Origin: Natrialbaceae archaeon
Lineage (GTDB): Archaea; Halobacteriota; Halobacteria; Halobacteriales; Natrialbaceae
DNA length: 64,000 nt
Direction of reading: 5' to 3'
Assembly: GCA_003559215.1 (NCBI GenBank)
Contig: PWMF01000022.1
Span: 26,955 to 90,954, forward strand
Shown here: piece by piece, positions 1 through 8,687 of the stretch
Layout of the letters: each line of letters starts with the position of its first letter
Numbering within the stretch: the stretch's first letter is position 1
The notes under the pieces: model-generated
Database searches by the model: none
Told to the model about the DNA's origin: nothing
Seen by the model: the letters and a program-made list of their open reading frames with translations, nothing else
Translations under genes and position numbers: made by a program

Positions 1-147
1 GAAGCTCGCGCCCGCGACCAGCAGGCTGACCATCGTCGCCGGCCCCGCGGCGATCGCACCCGCGAGCCAGGTCGGCCCCAGCCGCTCGAGATAGCCGGTC
101 ACGCGCCCGATATCCCACCGATCCGACGATCGCGTCTCCGTTCCCAT
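1..147 (-). CDS. Nramp-family divalent metal transporter, N-terminal fragment (cut by window edge)
   Basis: The frame starts at an ATG (145-147) and runs off the left edge with 49 codons visible. After a short polar leader it reads LGPTWLAGAIAAGPATMVSL, the start of the first membrane helix of Nramp (SLC11) Mn2+/Fe2+ transporters, where the GP-rich segment precedes the metal-binding DPGN-like turn. Here the DPGN motif itself is replaced by a GPAT-type turn, as in the haloarchaeal divergent branch. Assignment rests on this short stretch only, so substrate cannot be stated. The gene is the last of its strand before the membrane protein at 219-1574. Confidence 0.6.
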   Translation of the reverse strand, partial: MGTETRSSDRWDIGRVTGYLERLGPTWLAGAIAAGPATMVSLLVAGASF

Positions 148-218
148 CGGTGTCCCTTTCGACGAGATGGATATAACTCCGTGGTATTCGTGCGTGAAGG
201 AGACGATGGAGACGCTGG

Positions 219-1574
219 TCAGTCGTCGTTCGGAACGCGGTCCGTCACGGACGCGTCCGACGCGAACGCCGCGAGCGGCCGCGAGACGTACGCAAGCGCA
301 AGGAGTCCGAAGGCGAACATCACCAGTGCGACCGGGCCGGCGACCTCGCCGTAGCCGGCTTCGGGATCGATCCCGATCGCGGCGGCGCCGCTCAGGAACG
401 CGACGGCGACGGCCGCAGCCGGGAGCGAGGCTCGAGCTGGAATCGCGGGTGGTCGAGGGACGCGCCCGGCGACGGCGTCCAGGCTCGCGTGACGGCCGGC
501 GAGCGTGGCCGCGACGATCGCGCTCGCGAAAATAAGCGGGGCGAGGCGAACGAGTCCGAGCGCCGTCAGCAGCGCGAGGTAACCGACGGCGATCGTTCCC
601 GCGACTCTCGTGCGATAACCCACGAGCAGCGCGACCCCGACCGCGGTCTGGACGGCGGCGAACGCGAGGACCCATGCGCTCATCGCCGGCAACACGGCCA
701 GTTCGATGAACGCGCTGACCGGGGCGACGTGGGCGTCGGCGATCCCCGCGAACACCTCAGCCTGGGCGTCGACGTTCGCCCAGCCCGGAAGGGCGTTCGC
801 GCCCGGTTCGGACCGGACGACGATCTCCTGGAGGAACCGGTAACCGACGAAGACACGAAGCGCATCGGCTGCAACCGACGTCGGGTTCGCCCCGCGATAG
901 ACGTACGAGAGGCCGCCGGCGACGAGCCCGGCGAAGACGGTCAGCTCGAGGCTCGTAAGGTGGACGCGGGTGTCGACGGTTTCGGGAATCGAAAGCAGGT
1001 AGTAGACGCCGACGACGGCGACCCCCGCAGCCAGCGGCGGGTACCAGGCGCGACGGATCGGTAGCGGGGCGTTGACGGCCCGCGTGAGCCGACCGATCGC
1101 GCCCGGACGGTTCCAGAGGACGGCGTCGAGCCCGTAGTACCGCCCGGCGTTCGCCACGAAGGCGAACGCGATCGGGACGGTAAACAGCGGCGACGTCCGG
1201 ATCATCCCGAGGTGAAACACTGGGAGGAAATAGACGATGCCGAGCAGGGCCGCCGGGCGCGTCCAGAGGCCAAGTATCAGTCCAACGGCGGTGGCGATCT
1301 GGGCTGCCAGCGCGAGGACGGTCCAGAGTTCGGGAGCTGGAAGGACGACGGCCTCGAGCAGCGCCGCGAACCAGCCGAACGTCCCCTCCTCGATCGCCTG
1401 CTCGGAAACCCCGTACACCTCCGCACCGGCGTCGGCGCCGATCCACTCCGGGTTCGGCCCGGTGGTGAACCAGCCGAGCTTCCACCAGCCGCCGAGCGTC
1501 AGTTCGTACAACAGGAGGAACCCGGCGAAGACGCGCGCGAACGCGATCCACGGTCCCGCTCGATCGTCGGCCAT
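219..1574 (-). CDS. DoxX/HTTM-like polytopic membrane protein
   Basis: A protein of about 451 residues with roughly ten hydrophobic helices in two similar halves. Each half has a helix pair followed by a charged loop and a G-W-T/Y-R-T/P segment (GLILGLWTRPAALLGIVYF in the first, VALLVGYRTRVAGTIAVGYL in the second), as in DoxX/DoxD and HTTM-like membrane proteins. This suggests an internal duplication of a four-helix DoxX unit. Substrate and role are unknown. Start: ATGs also exist at 1598 and 1607, but the TATA box at 1613-1621 would put transcription near 1589, so the ATG at 1574 is preferred. No partner gene is apparent nearby. Confidence 0.6.
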   Translation of the reverse strand: MADDRAGPWIAFARVFAGFLLLYELTLGGWWKLGWFTTGPNPEWIGADAGAEVYGVSEQAIEEGTFGWFAALLEAVVLPAPELWTVLALAAQIATAVGLILGLWTRPAALLGIVYFLPVFHLGMIRTSPLFTVPIAFAFVANAGRYYGLDAVLWNRPGAIGRLTRAVNAPLPIRRAWYPPLAAGVAVVGVYYLLSIPETVDTRVHLTSLELTVFAGLVAGGLSYVYRGANPTSVAADALRVFVGYRFLQEIVVRSEPGANALPGWANVDAQAEVFAGIADAHVAPVSAFIELAVLPAMSAWVLAFAAVQTAVGVALLVGYRTRVAGTIAVGYLALLTALGLVRLAPLIFASAIVAATLAGRHASLDAVAGRVPRPPAIPARASLPAAAVAVAFLSGAAAIGIDPEAGYGEVAGPVALVMFAFGLLALAYVSRPLAAFASDASVTDRVPNDD

Positions 1575-1610
1575 CGATTCCGTCTCGGTGTTTCGCATAT
1601 TTAGCATTCA

Positions 1611-1623
1611 CCCTATAAAAATT
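1611..1623 (-). promoter_or_regulatory. TATA box of the DoxX-like gene
   Basis: On the minus strand this reads TAATTTTTATAGG, a good archaeal TATA element. A start site about 27 bases downstream would fall near 1589, which decides the start codon at 1574 over the two upstream ATGs. Confidence 0.5.
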
Positions 1624-1761
1624 AGTATTTCTTAATAACTTTATCGGACTAGTTATTATATCGGCGATCGGCCGAGAGCTGCTCCTCGAGCCTCGAGTGT
1701 AACCGGTGTCGCCGCTACGGAGCGAGATCGTCGGAGAACGAGCCGGTCGGCCGTGCCTTCG

Positions 1762-2151
1762 CTACTCCTGCCAGGCCGGACGCTCGCGGGGTGGGCTGAA
1801 GATGTCGACGCCCCGGACCGTCTCGTCGCCGCGGTTCTCGGCGGCGTGAGGTTGGTCGCCGGGGATCGCGTAGGAGTCGCCCGGTCCACAGACGACTTCG
1901 TCCCCGTCATCGGAAATATTCGATTTCCGATTGCTCGATGAGCTCTGCTCATCGGTGTCGCTGTAGAAGGTCAGCTCGCCCTCGTAAATGAACCCCGTCT
2001 GCTCGTGGGGGTGGCTGTGCTCCTCGACGGCTGCACCGGGTTCAATCTCGAAGTGCTGGACGTTCATCTCCGCGGCGCCGGCCATGATCGCGAGGCGGAC
2101 GCCGTCGGCTGCCTCCGAGGACTCGACGTCGGACAGGGAAACGCGTTCCAT
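1762..2151 (-). CDS. Cupin-domain protein with a palindromic in-frame insertion
   Basis: A 129-residue single-domain cupin. Cupin motif 1 is seen as EEHSHPHEQTGFIYEGEL (His, His, Gln and Glu ligand positions, about residues 43-60) and motif 2 as GDSYAIPGDQPHAAENRGDE (about 91-110), so a metal-binding beta barrel is expected. Substrate is unknown. Between the strand FYSD and the strand GDEVVCGPG the usual tight turn is replaced by about 17 Ser/Asn-rich residues whose DNA is two perfect 7-bp-arm palindromes (1911-1929 and 1936-1954). The box CTATTAGC, about 27 bases before the ATG, supports the start. It is divergent from the DUF5817 gene at 2258. Confidence 0.75.
   Translation of the reverse strand: MERVSLSDVESSEAADGVRLAIMAGAAEMNVQHFEIEPGAAVEEHSHPHEQTGFIYEGELTFYSDTDEQSSSSNRKSNISDDGDEVVCGPGDSYAIPGDQPHAAENRGDETVRGVDIFSPPRERPAWQE
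1911..1954. repeat. Pair of 19-bp palindromes inside the cupin gene
   Basis: Two hairpins of identical design: CGGAAAT, 5-base loop, ATTTCCG at 1911-1929, and CGATGAG, 5-base loop, CTCATCG at 1936-1954. They are separated by six bases and keep the reading frame open. They code for the Ser/Asn-rich loop that interrupts the cupin fold, so they look inserted. Confidence 0.7.
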
Positions 2152-2257
2152 AACGTTCCGAGAGGCGAGGGCGGTGCTAATAGTAGTACGCCTCGGCGAC
2201 CACTTTCGCCGCGCGTGCCCAAGCTTGAACTACGGTGCCGCCCCACCTCGAGCTAGT

Positions 2258-2782
2258 ATGTACGCCGTCGTCGGCTGCAGCGAGTGTTCGCACCTCTGGA
2301 TGATCGAGGGTCGCTCGGAAACCACGCAGTGTCCTCGCTGTGGTTCCAGAAAGGCCTACGAGAAGCGAAAGAAGTTCGTCGAGACCGACGACGCCGACCA
2401 CGCCCGCGACGTCCGCGCGTCGATGCTCGCCAACCGTCAGGGAGAGGGCGAGAGCTTCGCGAAGCTGGACTCCTTTTCGGATCTCGAGCAGGAGGTCGCT
2501 GACGGCGTCGTCGACGACGAGGAGTTCCTCGAGGCCTCGGGGCTGGACACCGACGAACTCGAGGCCGCCGGCGAGCGCGATCCTCGCGGGACGACCGACA
2601 GCGGCAGCAAGAAGGAGATCGTCGAGCGCGCACTCGAGCAACTCGAGCGCCCGACCGAAGACGAGGTCGCGGACTACGCGAGCGAGCGCGGCGTGTCAGC
2701 TGGCTACGTCGAGGACGCCCTCGAGAAGCTGACCAGACGCGGCGAGGTCAGTGAGAGTCGGGGACGGTACCGCCGGCTGTAA
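2258..2782 (+). CDS. DUF5817-type zinc-ribbon protein
   Basis: A 174-residue haloarchaeal protein. It begins with a zinc ribbon (CSECSHLW then CPRCGSRK, four Cys at about residues 7-28), followed by a charged helical stretch rich in Glu, Asp and Arg. It ends in a winged-helix-like segment (TEDEVADYASERGVSAGYVE, then a short basic SRGRYRRL tail). This suggests nucleic-acid binding, possibly linked to RNA or transcription, but no function has been shown to my knowledge. The start is the first ATG placing MYAVVGCSECS at the N-terminus. A much longer open frame upstream overlaps the cupin gene and was rejected. Confidence 0.7.
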   Translation: MYAVVGCSECSHLWMIEGRSETTQCPRCGSRKAYEKRKKFVETDDADHARDVRASMLANRQGEGESFAKLDSFSDLEQEVADGVVDDEEFLEASGLDTDELEAAGERDPRGTTDSGSKKEIVERALEQLERPTEDEVADYASERGVSAGYVEDALEKLTRRGEVSESRGRYRRL

Positions 2783-2854
2783 ACTACCCCACCCTACCCC
2801 CTCCACGGATCTCGAGCGGCAGTTCTTTGCATCCGCGATCGGTACGAAACGACA

Positions 2855-3211
2855 ATGGACGAGACGGTCGACGTGCAGGCGATGACGATCGGCGTCGGAA
2901 CGGTGATCGCGATCGCGCTCCTCGGCTACGGCGCCACCGTTGGCGACTCGCTGCTCGGCGCCGATACCACGACGCTCGCGGTCGGCGCGTTCGCCCTGAC
3001 GTTCGTCGCGCTCGCGGTCCTCCACGGCGCGTACGGGAGGCGGGATTTCGCCGCCGCCTACGGCGTCGCCGGGATCGGACTGGGGACTGTCGCCGTCGCC
3101 TCGAGCGCGCTCGGGGTGCTCGGCGGCTACCTGCTGCTCGCCGTCGGCGGGGGATACGTCGCGGTCGCGACGATCCGGGCTCGAGACGACACCCGGACGC
3201 TGCCGCAGTAG
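2855..3211 (+). CDS. Small four-helix membrane protein, unknown function
   Basis: A 118-residue protein with four hydrophobic segments (about residues 12-27, 40-58, 68-86 and 90-106) rich in Ala, Gly and Val, and a short polar C-terminus RARDDTRTLPQ. No recognisable motif. The AT-rich GTTCTTTGC box lies about 28 bases before the ATG, which fits a leaderless start. It is convergent with the TrkA-type gene at 3247. Confidence 0.6.
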   Translation: MDETVDVQAMTIGVGTVIAIALLGYGATVGDSLLGADTTTLAVGAFALTFVALAVLHGAYGRRDFAAAYGVAGIGLGTVAVASSALGVLGGYLLLAVGGGYVAVATIRARDDTRTLPQ

Positions 3212-3246
3212 CGCAACCGGGACGAGTTTTCGACGGCGGCTACCGA

Positions 3247-3927
3247 TTAAGGGCCGGTTCCGACGGTCCTGACCGTTCCCGAGAGGAGAGTTGCCACTTC
3301 GTCCAGGTCGTCGGGATCGACCGCGACGACGTACTGGTGGTTCGGCTCGAGGATCGTGTCGGCCCTGGCGACGTGGCTGGCGTCCGCGTCCGTGATGACG
3401 AGACAGCCCTCGGGGAGGGGCGCGTCGGCGAGAGTTTCCCCGGCGAGCGGGGCGTTCTCGCCCACCTTCACGCGGACGATTTCGATGTCCCCGGTCAACG
3501 CGTTGAACACTCGAGGCGCGTTGCCGACGATCTCGTTCGCGATGAGCCTCGCCCCGGCCGCCTCGGGGTAGACGACGCTGTCGACCAGTTCGCCGTACTC
3601 GTGTCTGGACTCGGTGTCCGTTCGCAGGATCGTGTAGATCGACTCGTTCATTCGCTGGGCCGCCAGGCAGACCGCCAGGTTCGTCGCGCCGTCCTCCGTC
3701 AGCGCGGCGATCGTCTCGCTCGCCGCCGGGTCGGCCTCCCGCAGCACGGGCGGCAGGGTCGCGTCGGCCTCGATCACGGTCGGGAAGTGTTCGTCGATCT
3801 CCTCACAGCGGAGCGGATCCCGCTCGATGACGACGACCTCGTGACCGTAGCCGTCGAGCAGTCGGCCTGCGCGGTAGCCGACGCGTCCGCCGCCGACGAT
3901 GATTACGCGCAGCGAATCTGTAGACAT
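3247..3927 (-). CDS. TrkA-type NAD-binding regulator of potassium transport
   Basis: A 226-residue soluble protein. The N-terminal Rossmann domain carries VIIVGGGRVGYRAG (residues about 8-21) and the acidic VIERDP that binds the adenosine ribose, as in TrkA-N/RCK domains. The C-terminal half (from about residue 145, VRVKVGENAPLAGETLADAP) is a TrkA-C domain. Such proteins gate K+ channels or Trk/Ktr transporters in response to nucleotides, which matters for a halophile that balances K+. No transporter gene is adjacent, so its partner is unknown. Upstream on its strand a GGAG lies about 15 bases before the ATG, so it may have a leader. Confidence 0.85.
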   Translation of the reverse strand: MSTDSLRVIIVGGGRVGYRAGRLLDGYGHEVVVIERDPLRCEEIDEHFPTVIEADATLPPVLREADPAASETIAALTEDGATNLAVCLAAQRMNESIYTILRTDTESRHEYGELVDSVVYPEAAGARLIANEIVGNAPRVFNALTGDIEIVRVKVGENAPLAGETLADAPLPEGCLVITDADASHVARADTILEPNHQYVVAVDPDDLDEVATLLSGTVRTVGTGP

Positions 3928-4071
3928 GCGATCGATCGTTTCTCTCCTTCGCGTTCGGTTTTCTTAGTGGTATGCCAACACATAACGTAACCGATACGCT
4001 CCCCGTCGGGAGACGAAACTCGAGAGGCGTCTCACGCTGTGCGGGTTGGTTGGGGGTGGTTCCCGTCGACG

Positions 4072-5286
4072 CTATCGCCCGAGGTCCTCGTGAGCGCTCG
4101 CGAGATGGTTCGACGCCAGCGCCGCGAGAAGCGAGAGTTCGCCGGCGAGGGCGGCGACGGCGATGATCTCCGCCAGGGCATCGGCGTTCGAGCCCGCGGG
4201 ATCGCCTCCGCCTCGGAGCCCGAGGACCTCGAGGGCCTCCGACTGTGTGGGTAGCTTGGTGCCGCCGCCGACGGTGCCGACCTCGAGGGAGGCCAGCGAG
4301 ACGGAGGCGTAGAGGTCGCCCGAACTGCGGGCGTCCATCGTCGTGATCGCGTTCGCCCCCTCGACGACCTGGGCCTCGTCCTGCCCGGTCGCGAGGAAGG
4401 CGGCGCCGACGACGTTCGCGGCGTGGGCGTTGAAGCCCAGACTGCCGGCCTTCGCGCTCCCGACGAGATTCTTCCGGGTGTTGGCCTCGACGATCGCCTC
4501 GGCGGTGGTGTGCAGGCGGTCCTCGACGAGCTCTCCGGGGATCACGACGTCGGCGGTGACGGATCGGCCCCGCCCTTCGACGGCGTTGATCGCGGCGGGT
4601 TTCTTGTCCGAACAGAGGTTCCCCGAGAGCGCGACCAGCGAGGCGGGGGTCTCCTCGCTGACGACCTCGCAGGCCGCTTCGGTGGCGATGGTGGCCATAT
4701 TCATTCCCATGGCGTCTTTCGTGTCGTAGGCAAAACGGAGGTAGACCGAATCGCCGACGACGTAGGGCTCGACGCCGAGGAGTTCGCCGTGGCTCGTCGT
4801 CGATTCGGCCGCCTCCCGGAGCGAGTCGATGTTGTTCTCGACCCACTCGACCGTCTCGGCGGCCTCGGCGACGCCGTCGACTCGAAACACCGGGGCGCGG
4901 GTCATTCCGTTCTTGGTGACCCGGGCGTCGGCGCCGTCCGCCGAGCGGATCACCGAGAGGCCGCGGTTGACCGACGCCAGCAGCGCGCCCTCTGTCGTCG
5001 CCAGCGGCAGGTAGTGCTCGCCGTCGGCCGCTCCGCCGGAGACCGAAACGGGGCCGACGACACCCATCGGTACCTGGGCCGCGCCGATCATGTTCTCGAT
5101 GTTCGGTTCGGCTCGCTCGGCCGGGAACGCGTAGTCGCCGATCGCCTCGAGGTCGGCGTCGGTCTCGCGCTCGACGAGCAACCGACGAGCCTCCGCGGCG
5201 GTGTCGAAGTCGACTTCGGCCTCGAGTTCGTGGATGCGAAGCTCCCCCTCCTGGACCCTGTCGGCGAGGGACGCTGGATCTGTCAT
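4072..5286 (-). CDS. hmgA: Class I 3-hydroxy-3-methylglutaryl-CoA reductase
   Basis: A 404-residue cytosolic enzyme that makes mevalonate from HMG-CoA with NADPH, the committed step to archaeal isoprenoid lipids. Class I signatures are all visible: ENMIGAAQVPMGVVGPV (about 80-96, substrate loop), DAMGMNMAT (NADPH side), the catalytic Lys in GNLCSDKKPAA, and GTVGGGTKLPTQ near the C-terminus with the catalytic His in the final SNHLASAHED. Full length for haloarchaeal HmgA. The start is the ATG at 5284-5286 (MTDPASLADR). The box CCTTAGGA, 27 bases upstream, supports leaderless initiation. The longer open frame to 5397 is not used. Confidence 0.96.
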   Translation of the reverse strand: MTDPASLADRVQEGELRIHELEAEVDFDTAAEARRLLVERETDADLEAIGDYAFPAERAEPNIENMIGAAQVPMGVVGPVSVSGGAADGEHYLPLATTEGALLASVNRGLSVIRSADGADARVTKNGMTRAPVFRVDGVAEAAETVEWVENNIDSLREAAESTTSHGELLGVEPYVVGDSVYLRFAYDTKDAMGMNMATIATEAACEVVSEETPASLVALSGNLCSDKKPAAINAVEGRGRSVTADVVIPGELVEDRLHTTAEAIVEANTRKNLVGSAKAGSLGFNAHAANVVGAAFLATGQDEAQVVEGANAITTMDARSSGDLYASVSLASLEVGTVGGGTKLPTQSEALEVLGLRGGGDPAGSNADALAEIIAVAALAGELSLLAALASNHLASAHEDLGR

Positions 5287-5338
5287 GGTGGGGTCAACAC
5301 GCGGCCCGGTCCTAAGGATTGCTGATCGGCGCGCGGAG

Positions 5339-5719
5339 CTACGCCCGCGACGCGTCGTCGGTTCCGATCGATTCCCGGTAGGCTGTGCGGATCTCACGCC
5401 AGCAGACGATCACCAGCGCGATCCCCGCAACCCCGAACAGGAGCAGTGACGGCGTTCCGGTCGGGACCGCGACGAACCCGAGCGCGAACAGCCCCATGAG
5501 GACGGCGGCGACCCCCAGCCTGGTTCGGGGCGCAACCTCGTCGTCGGTCCGTGCGAGGTACAGCTGCGGGAGGACGATCGCGACGGCGAACGCGAGTGCG
5601 GCGAGCGGACCGTCGCCGACCGGGATGCCGAGAGCTCCCTCGAGGACCGCGATGCCGGCGAGGGCAAACACGAACACTCCGAAAGAGGCCAGGATCGCCC
5701 GATTCTCGCGGCTCGACAT
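5339..5719 (-). CDS. Small membrane protein, unknown function
   Basis: A 126-residue protein with four hydrophobic helices (about residues 8-28, 37-53, 69-86 and 90-106) and a short polar C-terminal tail. No conserved motif recognised. It lies 52 bases upstream of hmgA on the same strand and could share its transcript, but hmgA has its own box. Confidence 0.55.
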   Translation of the reverse strand: MSSRENRAILASFGVFVFALAGIAVLEGALGIPVGDGPLAALAFAVAIVLPQLYLARTDDEVAPRTRLGVAAVLMGLFALGFVAVPTGTPSLLLFGVAGIALVIVCWREIRTAYRESIGTDDASRA

Positions 5720-5834
5720 ACGAGAGTCTTCGCTCCCGGAACAGTACTAGTTTTTGGCCCGACACGAGGGAGTTTGCGCCGTCCTCGAGTCGGCGACCAC
5801 TACCGTTTTGCTCCTCGCGTGTGGGATTTCACCT

Positions 5835-7412
5835 ATGACCGAGGCTGCCGATCTGGTGGTGACGAACGCGCAGATCTACACGCTCGCGGGAGAGGACGAC
5901 GGCGACGGAGAGCCCGAGCCCGAGGAGGCGCTTGCCGTCCGCAATGGCGAGATCGTCCGCGTCGGCGACGACTACGAGATCGAGTTCCTCGAGGGCGTCG
6001 AGACCGAGCGGATCGACTGCGAGGGGCGGGTCGTCCTGCCGGGCTTTATTGACGCCCACACGCACGTCGAGAACACGGGCCGGTACCTGGTCCACGCCGA
6101 CCTCTCGGGTGCCGACGGCTCCGAGGACTGCATCGGGCGCCTCGCCGAGCGGGAAGCCGAGACCGGGTCGGGGTGGGTGCAGGGCTTCGGCTACGACGAG
6201 AGCGAGTGGAAGGGCGACGACCGGAGCTACCTCACCAGCGAACAGCTCGACCGGGTGAGCGAGGACCGACCCGTCGTCGCCCTGCGGGTGGACATGCACG
6301 CCGCCTCGCTGAACTCCGTCGCCCTCGAGGCTCTCGGGGGGGAGCTCCCGGAGAGCGACGTCCGTCGCGAGGACGGCGAGCCGACGGGCGTGGTCGTCGA
6401 AGACGCCGCCGAGATCGTTCGCTCGCGGATCTCGCCGGACTACGAGGAGACTCGCGAGCTGGTGACCGCGGGCCTCGAGCACGCCGCCGAGAAGGGCGTG
6501 ACGGCCGTCCACGACATGGTGCGTCACTCCCGGTCGCCGCAGGTGTACCGCGACCTCGAGGCGGAGGGCGAGCTGCCGACTCGAGTTCGAATCAACTACT
6601 GGACCGACCACGCCGACGCCGTTATCGAAGCGGGACTGACGACGAACGCGGGCAGCGAACGCGTTCGGACGGGAGCGATCAAGACCTACACGGACGGCAG
6701 CATCGGGGCGCGAACGGCGAAGCTGTTCGAGCCCTACGAGCCCGACGAGAGTGAGGCGAAGCCCGATCCCGGAGACGATGGGGAGTGGGTCATCACCCCC
6801 GATGAACTCGAGGAAATAGTCGCGCAGGCCGACGGCGCCGGCTTTCAGGTGACCGCCCACGCGATCGGCGACGAGGCGATCGAAGAGGCGCTGTCGGCAC
6901 TCGAGGCTACCGGCGACCCCGCAAGCAGGCGCCACCGGATCGAACACCTCGAGCTGGCGACCGACGACCAGCTCGAGCGCCTCGCCGAGGCGGGGATCGT
7001 CGCCTCGATGCAGCCGAACTTCCACCAGTGGGCCGGGGAGGGGGGCCTCTACGACCAGCGCCTTGGACGGGAGCGACGGGACCGGACGAACCGTCTTCGG
7101 GAGGTGCTCGAGCACGGGATTCCCCTCGCGTTCGGCTCCGACTGCATGCCACTGGATCCCCTGCTGGGGATCCACCACGCCGTGAACGCGCCGACCGAGG
7201 CCCAGCGGCTCTCCGTGACCGAAGCCCTTCGTGCGTACACCATCGGAGCGGCCTACGCCGGCTTCGACGAGGACCGGCTGGGGACGCTCGAGGTCGGCAA
7301 ACGGGCCGATATCGTCGTGCTCGAGGAGTCGCCGTGGGAGCACTCGGGTCGGATCGACGAGATCGACGTCGCGACGACGCTGGTCGACGGCGAGGTCGTC
7401 TTCGAGCGCTGA
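5835..7412 (+). CDS. YtcJ-like metal-dependent amidohydrolase
   Basis: A 525-residue enzyme of the amidohydrolase_3 (YtcJ/NfdA-like) family. Metal ligands are visible: the HxH pair in GFIDAHTHVENTG (about residue 76), His in VTAHAIGDEA and IEHLEL (about 340 and 380), and the catalytic Asp in FGSDCMPLDP (about 435). The YTDGSIGARTAKL segment after the barrel is typical of this subfamily, which hydrolyses N-formyl, amide or cyclic amide substrates. Which one is used here is not deducible. The TATA-like CGTTTTGC box 27 bases before ATG 5835 supports this start over an upstream in-frame codon at 5754. Confidence 0.85.
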   Translation: MTEAADLVVTNAQIYTLAGEDDGDGEPEPEEALAVRNGEIVRVGDDYEIEFLEGVETERIDCEGRVVLPGFIDAHTHVENTGRYLVHADLSGADGSEDCIGRLAEREAETGSGWVQGFGYDESEWKGDDRSYLTSEQLDRVSEDRPVVALRVDMHAASLNSVALEALGGELPESDVRREDGEPTGVVVEDAAEIVRSRISPDYEETRELVTAGLEHAAEKGVTAVHDMVRHSRSPQVYRDLEAEGELPTRVRINYWTDHADAVIEAGLTTNAGSERVRTGAIKTYTDGSIGARTAKLFEPYEPDESEAKPDPGDDGEWVITPDELEEIVAQADGAGFQVTAHAIGDEAIEEALSALEATGDPASRRHRIEHLELATDDQLERLAEAGIVASMQPNFHQWAGEGGLYDQRLGRERRDRTNRLREVLEHGIPLAFGSDCMPLDPLLGIHHAVNAPTEAQRLSVTEALRAYTIGAAYAGFDEDRLGTLEVGKRADIVVLEESPWEHSGRIDEIDVATTLVDGEVVFER

Positions 7413-7473
7413 GCGCGGCGAGACGGGTCCGAGCGCTCGATGGGCCGGTCTTTCGACGAGCGTGTCCCTCGAG

Positions 7474-7770
7474 ATGGTCGAACATGTTATCGGGATCATG
7501 AAGGCCGTCGGCGCCACGAAGCGCGACGTCATGCAGCTGTTTCTCGTCGAGTCGGTCGTGCTGGGCGTGATCGGCGCGGTCGTCGGCGTCGCCGCCGGCC
7601 TCGGCTTCGGCTACCTCGGGGTGTGGCTGCTCGGCTGGCCGATGGTGTACCCGCTCGAGTGGGTCGCAATCGCCGTCGCCGTCGGAATCGGCGTCGGCGT
7701 CGTCTCCGGGCTCTACCCCGCCTGGCGGGGCGCACGGGTCGATCCGATCGAGGCGTTACGCCACGAGTAG
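7474..7770 (+). pseudogene. Remnant of an FtsX-like ABC transporter permease (C-terminal end only)
   Basis: About 98 codons that match only the last quarter of MacB/FtsX-type permeases: IGIMKAVGATKRDVMQLFLV (the cytoplasmic coupling segment), two hydrophobic helices, and the canonical C-terminal LYPAWRGARVDPIEALRHE. Full permeases have about 380-400 residues. The N-terminal helix, the large extracytoplasmic domain and the preceding TER-TREIG motif are missing, and the frame upstream is unrelated shadow of the amidohydrolase gene. No ATPase partner is nearby. A leftover of a deleted transporter gene is the simplest reading. It could still be translated from the ATG at 7474. Confidence 0.7.
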
Positions 7771-7852
7771 CGGTATCCGGAGACGATCCCAGCACCGACG
7801 TATCTGATTTCGTACCGGTATCGTTATTGTCATCTCGCGACGATACGGACGC

Positions 7853-8614
7853 ATGTTCGGCCCACTGCTCGTTCTCGGCGGGCTCGTCGCCCTCGGGATC
7901 GGCTGTCTGAAACTGCAGCCAGCCTACCACGTCTACCGCGGCGAAACGGACGACGTCGTCGCGGTCGAGCGCGCGGAGGGGCCGGTCGAACTCGAGGGGA
8001 CCGCGAGTCCGATCGACGACCCGCTTCGGGCCCCGATCACGGGGACGGACGCCCTCGCCTACGAGTACGAGGTCGAGGAGTATCGCTCGAGCGGGAAGAA
8101 CTCCTCGTGGAAGACCGTCGACGAGGGCCAGGACGCAACGTCGTTCCGACTCGAGGACGAGACCGCGAGCGTCCGGGTCGAGCCCGCGGGCGCCGAGCTG
8201 GCGCTGTCGACCGACACGACGATCGAGGTTGACGGCGGCGAGCCCGAGCCCGAGCCGATCAGGGAGTTCCTCGCCCACGAGTCCGACCTCGAGTCCGAGA
8301 ACACCTCGCTCGATCTGAAAGTGGTCGAGCTCGCGACCGGGAACGACCGCAGATACCACGAGCGCCGACTCGAGCCCGGCGACGAGGCGTACGTGCTCGG
8401 CCAGTCGAGCTACGACGTCGACGCCCGCGAAACGATGCGGGATGTTAGCGCGGTCGTGGGCGACGGCGACGGAACGCCGGCGTTCGTCGTCTCGGACTCC
8501 AGCCAGGACGGGACCGCCCGCCTCCTCGCGACGCGACAGCTGCCCTGGCTGGTCGGCGGTCTGCTCGCGATCGGCGTCGGCGTCTGGCTGTTGCCCTCGT
8601 CGGCACTGTTCTGA
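7853..8614 (+). CDS. GIDE-domain membrane protein
   Basis: A 253-residue protein with one N-terminal helix (about residues 4-22) and one C-terminal helix (about 231-248) flanking a soluble beta-rich domain. The order (short helix, GPVELEGTASPIDDPLRAPI, then YEYEVEEYRSS) matches the GIDE domain first named in the mitochondrial ligase MUL1/Mulan. Archaeal members lack the RING finger, and so does this one, so ubiquitin ligation is not implied. Function in archaea is unknown. A GTTATTG box about 27 bases before the ATG supports a leaderless start. Confidence 0.7.
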   Translation: MFGPLLVLGGLVALGIGCLKLQPAYHVYRGETDDVVAVERAEGPVELEGTASPIDDPLRAPITGTDALAYEYEVEEYRSSGKNSSWKTVDEGQDATSFRLEDETASVRVEPAGAELALSTDTTIEVDGGEPEPEPIREFLAHESDLESENTSLDLKVVELATGNDRRYHERRLEPGDEAYVLGQSSYDVDARETMRDVSAVVGDGDGTPAFVVSDSSQDGTARLLATRQLPWLVGGLLAIGVGVWLLPSSALF

Positions 8615-8687
8615 GCCGGCGGACGCCGCGTCGATCCCGACGGCGACGGCACCGACGCTTTTGTGTCCGCCCGTCCTCGGGACGTTC

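Noticed and set aside
5829..7532. A 567-codon open frame antisense to the amidohydrolase gene
   Set aside because: Antisense shadow; the sense frame has metal ligands in order and an upstream TATA-like box.
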